A stretch of DNA of 64,000 nucleotides from Xiphophorus maculatus (GCF_002775205.1 NC_036456.1:5409463-5473462); one strand, 5' to 3'; positions 34,858 through 46,500 are shown, numbered from the stretch's first letter. Numbers and translations are program-made. The notes: generated by a model not told the origin, from the letters alone.

Positions 34858-36089
34858 TCTGTGTACATATATCATTGAAAATATCAGCATTTCAGATGGT
34901 TGGGTAGCAAATACATCATCATCCTTAAATGTTAACTATTAGGTTTAACGTTTAGGAAAACTGAGAAAAAGACTAAAATTAAAAATTCATGTACTGCATG
35001 GCTTTATGGCTTTTCTTTTTGTTTTTTGTTTCATAACTCCACATGGTTATTCTTTTCAAAGCTTGTAGATAGACATGTTACTAGAATGACGACCTAAAAC
35101 GTCTCAAAAGACACAGACACACAGTGAACTGACGGGATGTTTTACTGAAACTTTGATTCAGTTTAAAGCGTCAAAAGATCTTGTGGTAGAAAAACACCTC
35201 AATATGTTCTTGTTGACAGGAAGTCTGTTTTGTGATGTGAAGTTTGTCAAAATGAACCTCGCTTGATAAAGTGTAAGAGTCCTATATAGGAAGGATTTTT
35301 TGTTGGTTTTTTTTGGTGTAAACTGAGGTCATGTATGTTTGAGACTCTTATTGTGAAGTTAAAAAGGAAAACTTCCTGCTTTGCTGTGTTTTATTTACAC
35401 ATTTATTGATAGCCCTCGTTACAACAGCATGGATGAAGCCCCATCTTTTAGACTTTAGCCCCGCTGCAGAATTAGACAAACCTAGTCACAGTGGACCTTA
35501 GTGGAACCTGTCTGTGGATTTTTCTGTGGAATGTAACTCAAAATTATTAGCAGAACATTTGAGTCAAGGTTTCCACTGTACATATTCATACATCTTAAGC
35601 TATGTGTTGAGGTATGTGTGTATGTTTTTTGAAGTGGTTTCAGGTCTTCACACATTGCAGCTGATCATGTGGCCCCTAACTCTTGTGAATACTGAGAGTC
35701 CACCGTCCTCAAACATGGACTGAGTCATGGTGCATCGATTCCAAATTCTTTAACAAAACACTGTATGATCTGTGAAACCATAATTCTATTCATGTGAGCA
35801 GATTTCTAATTTCCTCCAAATGTAGCTAATTTCCTGCCTTGTTCTTCCAAACCCACCATCATGTCTCATCTCGCCTCATGAGAGGAATGTATTTTCACAT
35901 CTTAGTTTGAATGAATCCACAAAAAATATGTAACGATGCAATGATTTAAGGGTTTGTAGCTTCTGTCTTGGTTGTTTGTTGACCACTGTGTAGCTTTATC
36001 ATTTTATGATTAAGTCTGGTTGTTATTTTTTTGTTTTTATTTCTTTTTTTTTATTTCATATTTCTCTATTATTTCAAAAAATATTTCAG

Positions 36090-36294
36090 CCAGACTCTTA
36101 TTGCAATCAATTATTTAGTCAGTATCGTCCGTCTGTCTCGCGTCCCCCGGTTGTTTGTCCATGTCTTCGTGCCGGGCAGCTGGACGGTGTTGCTGGTGAA
36201 AGCCGTCCTGACTGGCGCCGTCTCTCTCTGCTCACTTTTCCTGTTTGTCACTCTGGTTCACAGCAACCGAAGAAGAAGAAGCAGCAGGCCGTAA
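36090..36294 (+). CDS. Orphan transmembrane exon (terminal exon candidate)
   Basis: A splice acceptor (atatttcag) at 36089 opens a frame that ends at 36294. It reads VPGSWTVLLVKAVLTGAVSL, continues CSLFLFVTLVHS and ends with NRRRRSSRP. That is one clear membrane helix followed by a short basic tail, the usual end of a type I receptor. AATAAA occurs near 36630. I could not find upstream exons on this strand; a second open frame overlaps and ends at 36362. The nearby Ig pseudogene is on the other strand, so any link is speculative. Confidence 0.35.
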
Positions 36295-36883
36295 AAAAAA
36301 GCCTCCACAGTCTCGGCTCAAACTGGAGGAAAGGTTTTCAGAAGTCAGAGTCTGAGCTGTGAAGTTTTAAAGGAGGGCTTAGAAACGACTGGTGTTGACT
36401 GACATGATCCACCAACTGGTTCAGTTTCCAGTTCTTCCAGTTTATTTCATTGGTTATGAGTCCATGAGGAAAAAGAGCGTTCTCTGGGTAACATTTCTAC
36501 CCAACTTTTCAGTGAATCAGTTGAAGCTAAGGGTCGAAGGTCAACATCAGGATACTTCTTCAGTGTGACTGGCTTGTGTTTGTTTTTAAGATGTGAATTT
36601 TGTATTGATGTAACTACAAATTAATTCACACTTAATAAAAAAAAAACTTTTTTAATCCTGTTCATCAGTTTGTGTTTTGATCAGTTATAAAGTTCTATTA
36701 AAAATGTGGGAGTTCCTTTAATATATAATGTTTCCAAAAATGATTATGGTTAAAAAATGACTCCAGAAATAAGAGATTGATAGAAGAACATTTTATTAAA
36801 CTCATAGTTACAGCACTGATGGATTTTGTGTCGTGGACCATCAATAATGAAAACAATTATGAAGAGAAAACAAATCTGCCTTC

Positions 36884-38029
36884 TAACTATTTATTCTGAT
36901 ATTTTGTTTTGGCACTTGAAGAATCAGAATCTCGTCTCCAGCCAGGCACCAGAAACCTCGCTGTCCGCTTCCAGAGTCATTGATGTTTAGACAGGAGAGT
37001 CGAGCTAAGGAAACAGAAGAACAAATTTGAGAAACACAGAGTCAAACGCACGCCATTAAATACTGAAACTTTGCTGAGATGTCTCAGCAGCTCTACCTGC
37101 TACATCCAGAGTAATGGTGTCAGGTGAGGTCCATCTCCCCAGCGGTTGGTTTGTCTCAAACCTGAAGTGATGCTGGCCCGCATCGTCCAGCTTCACACCC
37201 TGAATCTGAACTGAGCAGCTGGAGTAGCTTCCCCCGGTGTAGCTAGAATACAGGCAGCAATTCAGTACCGTCATTTTCCTGTAACAATAACAGCATCTGC
37301 AGTTCTTCTCACAGTGTGCGCCCGCGGTACGACGGGCTGATCTGGTTGGTGTGGTGAGCAAACTCCCAGAAACACGGAACCACATAAGGCGCCTCTCAGT
37401 GAGACCTGGGGAGTTTTACACAATGTTGTTACTTAAACATATCCTAAAGCCATAAACAACATATTTTACTGATACTTTATGAGATACACCAACACAACAT
37501 ACTATTAGTGTGAAGTGGGAAAAAAAATTAAAACTTTACAGATTTCTTCTACTAAAAAAGCTTTTAAAGAACTTTCCTGCCACTCCAAAACAATAAAATA
37601 TTTAGTTTGGGTCTGATACATAAAAGCCCAACAAAGTACATTTACTTGTTTTCACAAACACTTGAACCGTCAATCTAAAGAAATGCAAAATGAACAAATG
37701 ATCAACCTGAGGAGTAAAGTCACTGTAGTTCCTGCCCACACACACATCACTCTTCTGGAAAACGACACACTCCACCTGCTCTGAGTACCTAGAAGACACA
37801 AACGCTTTGGATCGTTCAATTGTCAGGGCTCTAATTTAGGAATCTATGCACAAAATATACAAGGAACAAAACATTTGAAGCAAACAAATACATATGTTCC
37901 AGTAAAAATCATGGAAGTGCACAGACAGGCATTAGGAGGTCAAACTGTTTAAATCTCAAGAACTCACCCTCAGAGTGTCTGCATCCACCTCAGCCAGTCA
38001 GATGAACACAAACACTTCAGGATCTTCAT
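36884..38029 (-). pseudogene. Broken Ig V-domain receptor gene
   Basis: Four exons on the minus strand, 38029-37968, 37788-37707, 37405-37097 and 37004-36884, have good GT-AG sites, and exons 1 to 3 have compatible phases. Exon 3 encodes a V-type Ig domain: a VSLRGALCGSVFLG strand early, then SCSVQIQGVKLDDAGQHHF and RFETNQPLGRW late, much like fish CD22/sialoadhesin-like receptors. Exon 4 has INDSGSGQRGFWCLAGDE, like the second half of another Ig domain. Two defects are visible: an in-frame TGA just before the exon 1 donor, and a frame change inside exon 3 between the two halves of the V domain. A TATA box is still present at 38058. The family call rests on the late V-domain words. Confidence 0.55.
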
Positions 38030-38057
38030 GTCCCTGACAGTGATGGAGGTGAGGAGG

Positions 38058-38064
38058 TTTTATA
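38058..38064 (-). promoter_or_regulatory. TATA box of the Ig-like pseudogene
   Basis: TATAAAA on the minus strand, 29 bp before the ATG of exon 1, so the leader would be only a few bases. Confidence 0.5.
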
Positions 38065-38069
38065 GCGAT

Positions 38070-39485
38070 GAGAGAGTGTTTGGCGTCTGTCAGGTGGGAG
38101 GGGGGGTGAGGCGGTTGGGGGAGTGTGAGTCTGACTGTCATTGGTTGACCCGTTTCCACTGTTGCTCTTTATTCCACTTCTCCATCGGAATCTGTCTCAA
38201 AAGATGAGCTGAAAGAAGAAATTGTGACATCCATGTGATCTTATCACTTCTGCAGCGGTTTCAGAGACATGTGTCTGTGCTACAAGTCAAAGGTCATTAA
38301 CCTGTAGTACATGTTAGACTCACGTGTTATGTAACAGTCATTCATTCCTTCTTCTTCTGCTCCTTCTTTCTTAGGTGGGAAAACGTACTCAGTAGGTTTT
38401 TTAAAGCTAATTTCACCCAAAAATTGAAAGAGACTTTCTCATCAAGTCTTCATCATGTCCTCACCTTTTCCACAATCTGTTACAACCAGTAGATCAGCAG
38501 GTGGAGCTGGTCTTCTTCTTTAATTGTTGGTCAACTCATGTCATGAGACATGAGTTGACGGAGAAATGAAATAAAGAGAAAAGACAATGGGGTTAACAAA
38601 CAGAATATATTTGGACAGAAGGAAGAACAATTTGACCTCAATTTAATCCATATTTAAAATGAAAATAAGTTTTCTTACTTTTTTTGTCAACAGGGTTCTC
38701 TTATCTCCTCCATCTGACTGGTGGTTCTGAAGGTGGAGGTTTACAGGCGGAGGATATCCAACCTGGGATGATCAGAGAATCAGAGATCTGAGAATCTGAA
38801 CCTGGATCAGAGACTAGTTTTGGGTATTTTTTAATGTCTATTCTTTTTTTTTGTGATCCTTCTGTCATGTAACACATGAACATGCTATTGGCCATGTAAA
38901 CTATTTGTTTCATGAGATTAATAGTTTATCTACAGAAAACTTTACTCCACATGCTCTCCATTTCCTTCCATCCGATCCTGTTCTCTAGTGTCCCTCTGAG
39001 TAAAAGCTCTTAATTTAATCCCTCAAGCATAAATTCGGTCTATGTTCTCCTTTGTCTTTGACTATTGTTATTTTCCTGATGCTTTAATGTTGTTTCTGAT
39101 ACAAAGTATTATCAGGCAAGCATTCCTTACTTAATGTAAACTTTAACTCTGTATGGTTGAACACTTTGTAAATTACTAATAACTTCTATTTCTATTTTTA
39201 TTTAGTAAAGCTGATGGTCCCCACCACCAGCAGGAGGCAATCAGTGTCATGTGAATTTGGAATGCAAAAACTTACAAGCAGTGTGAAAAACAAGAGGTCC
39301 AGAAGCACCGGAACCACATGGACAACGGCGAAAGGCGATGAGCAGCTAAAACCTGAAAGATTGAAAACTTGGAGAGTGGATTAGTGGGGGAACAGGATAG
39401 AATAATTTACTATGGCAGAGAGCACAGTGTGGGGAAGAACCACTATTACACTATGAAACATGAGGAAGTTGAGAGGAAAAGACAA
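38070..39485. other. No gene seen
   Basis: Intergenic AT-rich sequence. A short inverted word pair, 'actcatgtcatgagacatga', lies near 38533-38552. Nothing else was recognised. Confidence 0.45.
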
Positions 39486-39487
39486 AG

Positions 39488-39892
39488 ATAAAGAAAAACC
39501 TCGGTGCAAGGCGCTACCTAAGGTTTCTTCAGTTGTTCCAGAATCCTTAACATGAAAAATGCTAATTCCAGCATTGGAATAAAGAAAAACCTCGGTGCAA
39601 GACGCTACCTAAGGTTTCTTCAGTTCTTCCAGAATCCTTAATATCCAAAATGCTAAATCCAGAATTGGAATAAAGAAAAACCTGGTGCAAGACGCTACCT
39701 AAGGTTTCTTCAGTTGTTCCAGAATCCTTAATATCCAAAATGCTAATTCCAGCATTGGAATAAAGAAAAACCTCGGTGCAAGACGCTACCTAAGGTTTCT
39801 TCAGTTCTTCCAGAATCCTTAATATCCAAAATGCTAAATCCAGAATTGGAATAAAGAAAAACCCCGGTGCAAGGCGCTACCTAAGGTTTCCA
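39488..39892. repeat. 91-bp tandem repeat with two-unit higher order
   Basis: Starts of 'aagaaaaacctcggtgcaag' lie at 39491, 39582, 39673, 39763 and 39854 (period 90-91). Units 1 and 3 end 'gctaattccagcattgg', units 2 and 4 end 'gctaaatccagaattgg', so a 182-bp pair has been duplicated. Confidence 0.95.
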
Positions 39893-40387
39893 CAAGCCTG
39901 ATAGAAAGCCATTGGCTTAAGTAAAAAACAACAGAAATGATGATGTCCTAATGTGACTTCCCAAATAGGTCTTCAGTTTTTTACAGATCCCAATCTAATC
40001 GGAGTCACTTGACAAGGCGTAGTTAGGTCTAAACCACTTGTGTCTGGAACTCCCTCTTGCTGTAACTCCACCAGATGTTGAAAATATTTGTTCTTCTTCT
40101 ATGTGTGAGAGTGGGATTCTCACGTGGCATCTGTGGTGGGGGACTGAAAACACGGGGTGACAAAATGGGATCTTCACAATGCGTCAAAGGCAAGGGACTG
40201 GAGTCAGGTAATGAGAGAAAAGGATCCTCACACGACATCCTTGGTGAGAGACTGAGGACAGGGAGAACCTGAATGGGTTCTTCAAATTTCCTCCTACAGC
40301 GGGGATGGAAAAGAGAGCTTGATGGATGGGCCTTGTCCCCCCATTCTTTTTCACATCTCCATGCCAACCGTTTGAGGATGATTTTAA

Positions 40388-40773
40388 CCTCCTGAGACCC
40401 GGGCTTTTGTTTGATGTGCATTTTTTATGTCTCCTTACTATTTGGGATTAGTATGACCTAATTTTAGTTGAAATTAAATTTTAGCTTTCTATGTGCTCTT
40501 GAACTATGTCAAAACCAATGCCCTCATATGAGGACAATGGGTCTGTTTTTGCATATACATTTCTCCTTGTCATTTGGGATCATAAGGACCCAATTGGCCT
40601 AAAAATGAAATTTCAGCTTTCTACAATAAGTGGTTTTCTCAAAACCCAATGTCCTCAGACGAGGACATTGGGTCTATCTGTGTGACGATAAGACCATTCA
40701 ATCAATGTTATTATTTACATCTGTGTTTACAAAAATGTAATGTCCTCATATGAGGATGCAGGGTCTCAGGAGG
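40388..40773. mobile_element. piggyBac-type MITE
   Basis: Perfect 13-bp inverted ends, CCTCCTGAGACCC and GGGTCTCAGGAGG, flanked by TTAA on both sides (40384-40387, 40774-40777), the target site of piggyBac transposons. Inside are several palindromic words such as 'cctcatatgagg'. No transposase. Confidence 0.93.
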
Positions 40774-42512
40774 TTAATGATCTCATCACTATGGTTGGTC
40801 CTTGTCGGCAACCTCCTCTTCAATAACACTGTCCCTGGTGCTCTTGGCGGGGTCCTCTGCACCAGGGCGGAACTTGGCGAAAAGGTCACCCCTTGGAGGA
40901 AGAGAGATCTTAATCCTCTTGGCAGGGGGGTCCTCTTTAGCAACAGTCTCACTGGGAGAGGGCTCCTGTTCAGCAGGCATTTCATGTGGAATTTCACAAG
41001 AGAGACTGAGGTCAGGGTCCGAAAAGACATGAAGATTACGCCTCAATGTAGACACGGGAACGAGGAGAGGGGATGACAATCTAGGTTCCTCACATGACTC
41101 CGTTGATGAGCGATAGAAGAGGATAGGGGGTCTCACAGTGGGAGCTTTACATCCCTTCTTACAGCGGGGATTGAACAGAGACTTTGACGGATTGGTCTTG
41201 TCCCCCCATTCATTTTCAATTCTCCATGCCAACCGGTCAACAATGATTTTAAAGACATCATCACTATGGTTGGTCCTCTTGGTGGCAACCTCCTCTTCAG
41301 TAACACTGTCCTTGGGCCTCTCGGATGACTGTCCAGGATCCTCACATGACGCCGTTGATGGGCGACAGATGTCAACAGTGTCCCTAGTCCTCTTGGCTGG
41401 GGGCTGCTCTTCAGCATCACTGTCCTTTGTCCTCGTTCTGTTTATGGCAGTCACAGATGTCTCATGAGCCGCGTCCTCTTTCAAACCTACCTGATGACTA
41501 GGCTTTGATGATGGGTCATCCTCCTTTGCAGCATTCACCTTCTTTGTAGTTCTCCTGGTGCGGTCAAAAGCCACAGAAGCCACTAAAGTTTTCCAACCTG
41601 CCAGAGGCTGTGGCGAGATACTGATAGGACGCATATTGGGCTCTTGCTTTTTGTCAAGTTCACATGTGAATTTAAAGCTGGAAGGAAGCACGGTACCAAA
41701 ACTAAGCTTATATGTTGGGTCGTCCTCCTTCGCAGCATCCATCTTCTTCCTTGCTCTCCTGTCTCGGCCAGAAGTCAAAGAACCCGCGTGCTCTTTCAAA
41801 CCTACCTGATGATGTTGCAGGGAACCGATAGGTCTGGAGTCCTCTGGACGCAAAATGGGCTCTTCCTGTTTGTCAAGTCCAGATGTAAACAGAAACCTGG
41901 AAGGAAGCACGGTACCAAAACAAAGCTTTGATGGTGGGTCGTCCTTCTTCGCACCATCCACCTTCGCAGCATCCATCTTCTTCCTTGTTCTCCTGTCTCG
42001 GTCAGAAGTCAAAGAACCCGCGTCCTCTTCCAAATCTACCTGATGATGTTTCAAGGTACCGATAGGTCTAGACTTCTTTGGACGCAAAATGGGCTCTTCC
42101 TGTTTGTCAAGTCCAGATGTGAATTCAAGTTTAGTACAAGAAGCCGTGTCTTCTTGAGGCTTTTGAGACACCCCGATGACTTTTATGTATTTGAAATGTG
42201 GGGGAAGAATCTTAAGCAGCTGTGACATAGCATCGGTACGGTCCCCTGTCAGACTGGTGTCAGCGAAGCTAAGCTTATCAACCGTCCAGTTCAGATGTTT
42301 CAATGACTGTTCAAGCACTCCGATGCCCCACAGGAATTTAATGTTTGGTCGAAGGACCTGGACAACCCGAAGGCGGGATTTGAAGTCATTCTGGTCTTCA
42401 TTATCAACCTCATCTTTATTGGATCTGGTAGTACAGTCATTACCTACCTTACCTTCATTGGAGCTGGTAGTACAGGCATTACCTACCTCGTCTTCAATAG
42501 AGCGGGTAGCAG

Positions 42513-42640
42513 AGCTACCACTGGAGCTGGTAGAGCTACCACTGGAGCTGGTAGAGCTACCACTGGAGCTGGTAGAACTACCACTGGAGCTGGTAGAGCT
42601 ACCACTGGAGCTGGTAGAGCTACCACTGGAGCTGGTAGAA
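42513..42640 (-). repeat. Coding 21-bp minisatellite
   Basis: About six to seven copies of 'agctaccactggagctggta' plus one base, encoding the SSGSSTS repeats of the large gene. The unit is a multiple of three, so length changes keep the frame. Confidence 0.95.
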
Positions 42641-42879
42641 CAGTCCACAGACTGCGAAGGTAAACTATACCTCAACTCCTCTCCATGGTCTTCAGAAATC
42701 GTGTCGGCTTCATGTAAACACAACTTACCGTGTTCCTTACCATTGTCTGGAAGTCCCTCCAACGCTGGGGATCCATCTGCTGGAAGCGCCATGGTATGGG
42801 CTGTGAAGGAAAAAAAGCAAAGCAAAAAAAAATCTATCAGTATCTTGACCTTCACAAAAGTCCAAAGCAATGTTTAGAG

Positions 42880-45770
42880 GGAACAGTGAAATACCAACAA
42901 TACAATAACCCATGTTTGTGAATGTGTTTGTTTTTCTTGAATGTAATTAACAATATTATTGCTATGCCAGATGTGATTATACAACAAGAACGGGAATTAA
43001 GAGATAAAATAAATAAAGCTTATCTTTAGTCACAAAAAATAGCAAAAAACATGATTTTACATAGAAACCAGAACAACACACTCTTAAACTCAATGATCAA
43101 ACATGTATAGACCATCACCACTCAGACAAACAAACTTGCAGCTTCACCTTAGTACCAATAAATCATTGGTACAACAAATCAAATTTAGACTTATTGGTAA
43201 TTCATCCCTAGTCATAAACTCTTAAACATTTGGAAATATAAATTAAAGAGCTACACACTGTATTTACGACTCTTAATAGCTAATAAAACTCCTGTAATCT
43301 TAGATTGTGCCATTAGTGTGAGTAAAATAAACCCTGCAACAAGTTACTCAGTTCACCCTTCTATAACAACCCATCCCCACAAATCTTTGGTGCTACAGGT
43401 ACATTTTATCATTCCTAATAATAGCCAGGGATAAGATATGTGATACATTCATTAGTATTATACTTAAATCACTACTTACACAACTGTAGTACCTTAAAAG
43501 TATCAAACTTTTAAAAAATATGTTTCCAATAGCATTTTTAAATGACCAAAATCTTAATTGTAGCTAATAAAACTAAATTCCTTTGAGCTCAACAATTTTT
43601 AACAATCACAGCCACAGCTACTCTGACACCCCTTCAGTACCTTCATACTCCCATATATGAAGGGAGTATGAAGGTACTGATACTCCCTTCATATATGGGA
43701 GTATCAGTACTCCCATACGCGCATAATGTGCGATTTTCCTTTGCGCATTATGCGTAAAGGAAAATCAAATTAGGTTAACATTTTAGATCATGCAACCTAT
43801 AAAAGTAAGTCTGTTTTCATATTAAATAAAATTCAAACTTCTTAATTTTCACCACAGTTAATTCACTAGGTACAGGAACTCCATGGCGAAAACAATGGAG
43901 TTCCTGGATGGAGTCTCTCCGAAACATCCCGATGTTTTTACCTAACAGCAAAAATGTACATCTATCAATTTAAAAGTTTTATAGATGTTTTATAGTAGGG
44001 AGCTACATAAACAGGCCGACATAAGTGGCCTTTCCTCCGTTTCCAGGAGCTCCTACAAAAAAAATAGAAATCCATATCCAGTGTATTAATCCGCATCCCT
44101 TATGTGTACATGATGCCTCAAAAAGTCTTATTATCACATGTTAATATTACTCCAAATGGGTCAGTTATGGCTATCATGACATCAGTCTGAAGATTTGAGG
44201 GCTGCATACAACCCAGCAATAAACTCAGATGAATGTTCACACAATTATATTGCTCCTTATGCTTCTGTCAATATTACCATCTCCATGGAGATGGAGAACA
44301 TCAACAAAATGGATTCTCTAATAGTAATTCTCTCAAACTAAAATAAAAAGTTTTCCAATCACCACACCACTATTAATATTGCTGCCTCTTTCTGAAAATG
44401 TAATCAGCGTGAAAATATATTACAGCTCCAAATATGCAAAGGACCAACACAGCATTTCATAAACAACTAATTATTCAAAACTTCTCTTTCTTAAAAAAAG
44501 CAAACTAAACAATAATAAGTTTAAATATAAACTAAACTACTTGGAAATAATACAGGAGAAATATATATCTAAAAACTTTTCTAATATTCAAGTATTAAGG
44601 TTTTATTTCAAGCAACGTATCCAAGGAGACCAAATGTGTTGTTGAGGCATTTTTTGAAACCTGGAACAGACACTGGCTTCTTATTCCAAAGATCTGAATG
44701 AAACAAAACAGATCTTCTAAAACCAGAAATAACTTTTAAAACATCTGTGGCTACAAGTCATAATGATTAGCTTATTATCATCAGTGTGTGAACGTGTACA
44801 TGAATGGAAATTTTATGCAAAGCGTCTTTGAGTGTCCTAATACACCCCTAGTCCGATGTGATTGCCATGGAAACCAAGTATGTTTGTCAAGGCATTTTTT
44901 GAAAAAAAAAAAAAAATAAAGCCCAAGAACTGAACAGAAATCTGACTATTCAAACCAGCATAACAATTTTTCTCAAACACTATTGTTAATATCCCAGACA
45001 TTTATCCACAAATGTCAATAAGCTAACACATAAGTCACAAAACAATTTAAATTAACTCACAAATTTGTTTCACAACACAAATGCAAGAGACCTATTAAAG
45101 CTATATATTTCAAAGAAGTCATGAAAATGTCAAAGAATTGGACACCAAAGTCATCAAACCTGATATTCTTAGATTAAATATCACCATTTTTGTTTTTTCA
45201 AATCAATTCATATTTCCTGGCTATGCTAAAGAAAAAAAAAAAAAAACAAAAAAAAAAAAACAACCAGATCAACATGTCCCTATCTTGAAAAAATAATGAA
45301 ACTAAACGATTAAAATATAGGCTATTAAAAGGGTATATACTATCCTTTTAATGTTTTTTTTAAAAAAGAACATTAAATATTTAAAGTAGTTCATTTAGCG
45401 TATCCATGGAAACTGGGTGTTTATCACGGCATTTTTCAAAAAATAACGGTCAAAAAAACAAGCTAATTTTCCATTAATTTGACCTTACTTTAACTAAGTT
45501 GGCTATAATTAAGTAAAATACATATATTTCTTAAATCATTACACCACAGTTTAACATTCCCGACATTTCCAGCAAAATTCAGTTAAAAAACGGTTTAAGA
45601 GTTAAGAAAGAGCTATGCTAGCAAAGAATGCTACTTGTCTTTTTTTTAACAGCAGTCAGTATTTCTTTAAAACACAAACACAAAATAAAAAAATACAAGT
45701 CACTAATGTCTTAGTAATAACTTGCTTTCGTATATTAAAAATAGTAAAAGAATGATTTTAACCTTCAAGC
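42880..45770. other. AT-rich intron or intergenic region
   Basis: No coding frame found. It contains nested palindromes (43635-43766) and three scattered copies of a 40-bp motif (near 44615, 44870 and 45405). If the exon at 45774-45989 belongs to the large gene, this is its first intron. Confidence 0.45.
43635..43766. repeat. Cluster of nested palindromes
   Basis: Hairpin 1: 18-bp perfect arms (43635-43652 and 43662-43679, CAGTACCTTCATACTCCC) with loop ATATATGAA. Hairpin 2: GATACTCCC at 43679-43687 with GGGAGTATC at 43697-43705 and loop TTCATATAT, the complement of loop 1. Hairpin 3: GATTTTCCTTT at 43732 and AAAGGAAAATC at 43756, 11 bp. A GCGCATAATG word at 43719 also pairs with the loop of hairpin 3. 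Confidence 0.95.
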
Positions 45771-45773
45771 TGA

Positions 45774-45989
45774 TCACCCTGCTGGTGCTTCTCTTGACCA
45801 GGAACCGTCTGTCGCAGGTTTGTTAATCAAGGGCTTCTTCGGCGAGTCCTTCTTCAACGAGTCCTTCTTCGGCGAGTCCTTCTTCAACGAGTCCTTCTTC
45901 GGCGAGTCCTTCTTCAGCGAATCCTTCTTCGGCGAGTCCTTCTTCGGCGAGTCCTTCTTCAAGGAGTGCTTCTTCAGCGAGTTTTGCAA
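45774..45989 (-). CDS. Lys-rich 5-residue repeat ORF, possible first exon
   Basis: The frame starts MQNSLKK and repeats KKDSP/KKDSL about ten times before PLINKPATDGSW and a TGA at 45774. The DNA unit is 15 bp, arranged in 30-bp pairs. The composition (Lys, Ser, Asp, Pro) resembles tails of histone H1-like or other nucleic-acid-binding proteins, but no family is recognised. A TATA box lies 108 bp upstream. The reading phase of the only likely donor (CAGG|GTGATC) does not fit the acceptor at 42801, so it may be a separate small ORF or a leader ORF of the large gene. Confidence 0.45.
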   Translation of the reverse strand: MQNSLKKHSLKKDSPKKDSPKKDSLKKDSPKKDSLKKDSPKKDSLKKDSPKKPLINKPATDGSWSREAPAG

Positions 45990-46096
45990 TGCAGACTTTT
46001 CGACAAGCTCAAACCGTCCGAGGCTTTAAAGGCTCCTTCAGGCGTCTCTCTCAAAAGTCCCGTAGCAAAGGGGAAAGAATTCAGAAGGTCGGCGTC

Positions 46097-46103
46097 ATTT
46101 ATA
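46097..46103 (-). promoter_or_regulatory. TATA box upstream of the Lys-rich ORF
   Basis: TATAAAT on the minus strand; a start of transcription near 46070 would give a leader of about 80 bases. Confidence 0.55.
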
Positions 46104-46383
46104 GGCTTGAGAGGACGCTAACGTCGTTTCCATGACTTTCATTGACGAACGCACGCACTGGTGCCTCAGAGAAATTGGACTACAAATAATGCAGATAATA
46201 CAAGTATTGCGTTTTCTTGTTCATCACGCCGTATGCTGCCACCTACTGGCCAACCAGTCTAAGTTCACAACTGGTGCGACATTATATTTCTGCTTTCATT
46301 GTTAACTGTCAGTTTCGGTCCTCCAAATGGGAAAACGTCTCTCTGCCGTGAAGCCTAAATTAGAAGAAAAATTCTACTTCAAA

Positions 46384-46500
46384 ATTCAATTCAAAAATAC
46401 TTTATTGAGCCAAAAGGAAAATTAAATGTTGTAGCTCATCAATTCAGACTCTTCCCAGAGTTATTGCAGATGGCTGATTGCACTCTTATGACGAGTAGCA
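46384..46500 (-). repeat. LINE 3'-end fragment
   Basis: 'caaaaatactttattgagcc' then 'aaaaggaaaattaaatgttg' match a 3' tail found in many fish LINE copies, here reversed. Confidence 0.45.

Larger units (their letters stand above)
40029..42800 (-). pseudogene. Large repeat-rich gene split by a piggyBac-type MITE
   Basis: A splice acceptor (TTCCTTCACAG) ends at 42801, and a start codon in strong context (ACCATGG) lies at 42792. From there a frame of 667 codons runs to 40789. It holds a Ser/Gly tract of STSSSGS repeats (about residues 55-100), a possible folded stretch (RLRVVQVLRPNIKFLWGIGV and on), and about 2.5 copies of an 85-residue block starting SGLDKQEEPILRP. It also has a motif FKIIVDRLAWRIENEWGDK leading to SLFNPRC. 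The frame then shifts (two bases missing relative to the first copy), and a 386-bp MITE sits inside a second copy of that motif, which resumes at 40383 (LKRLAWRCEKEWGDK, SLFHPRC). I do not recognise the family and see no signal peptide or membrane segment. Whether a shorter product is made is unknown. Confidence 0.55.

Noticed and set aside
41138-42877. Plus-strand frames opposite the large repeat gene, including a Leu/Glu-rich repeat
   Set aside because: Complement of the STSSSGS minisatellite and other coding repeats on the minus strand; no start or splice logic.
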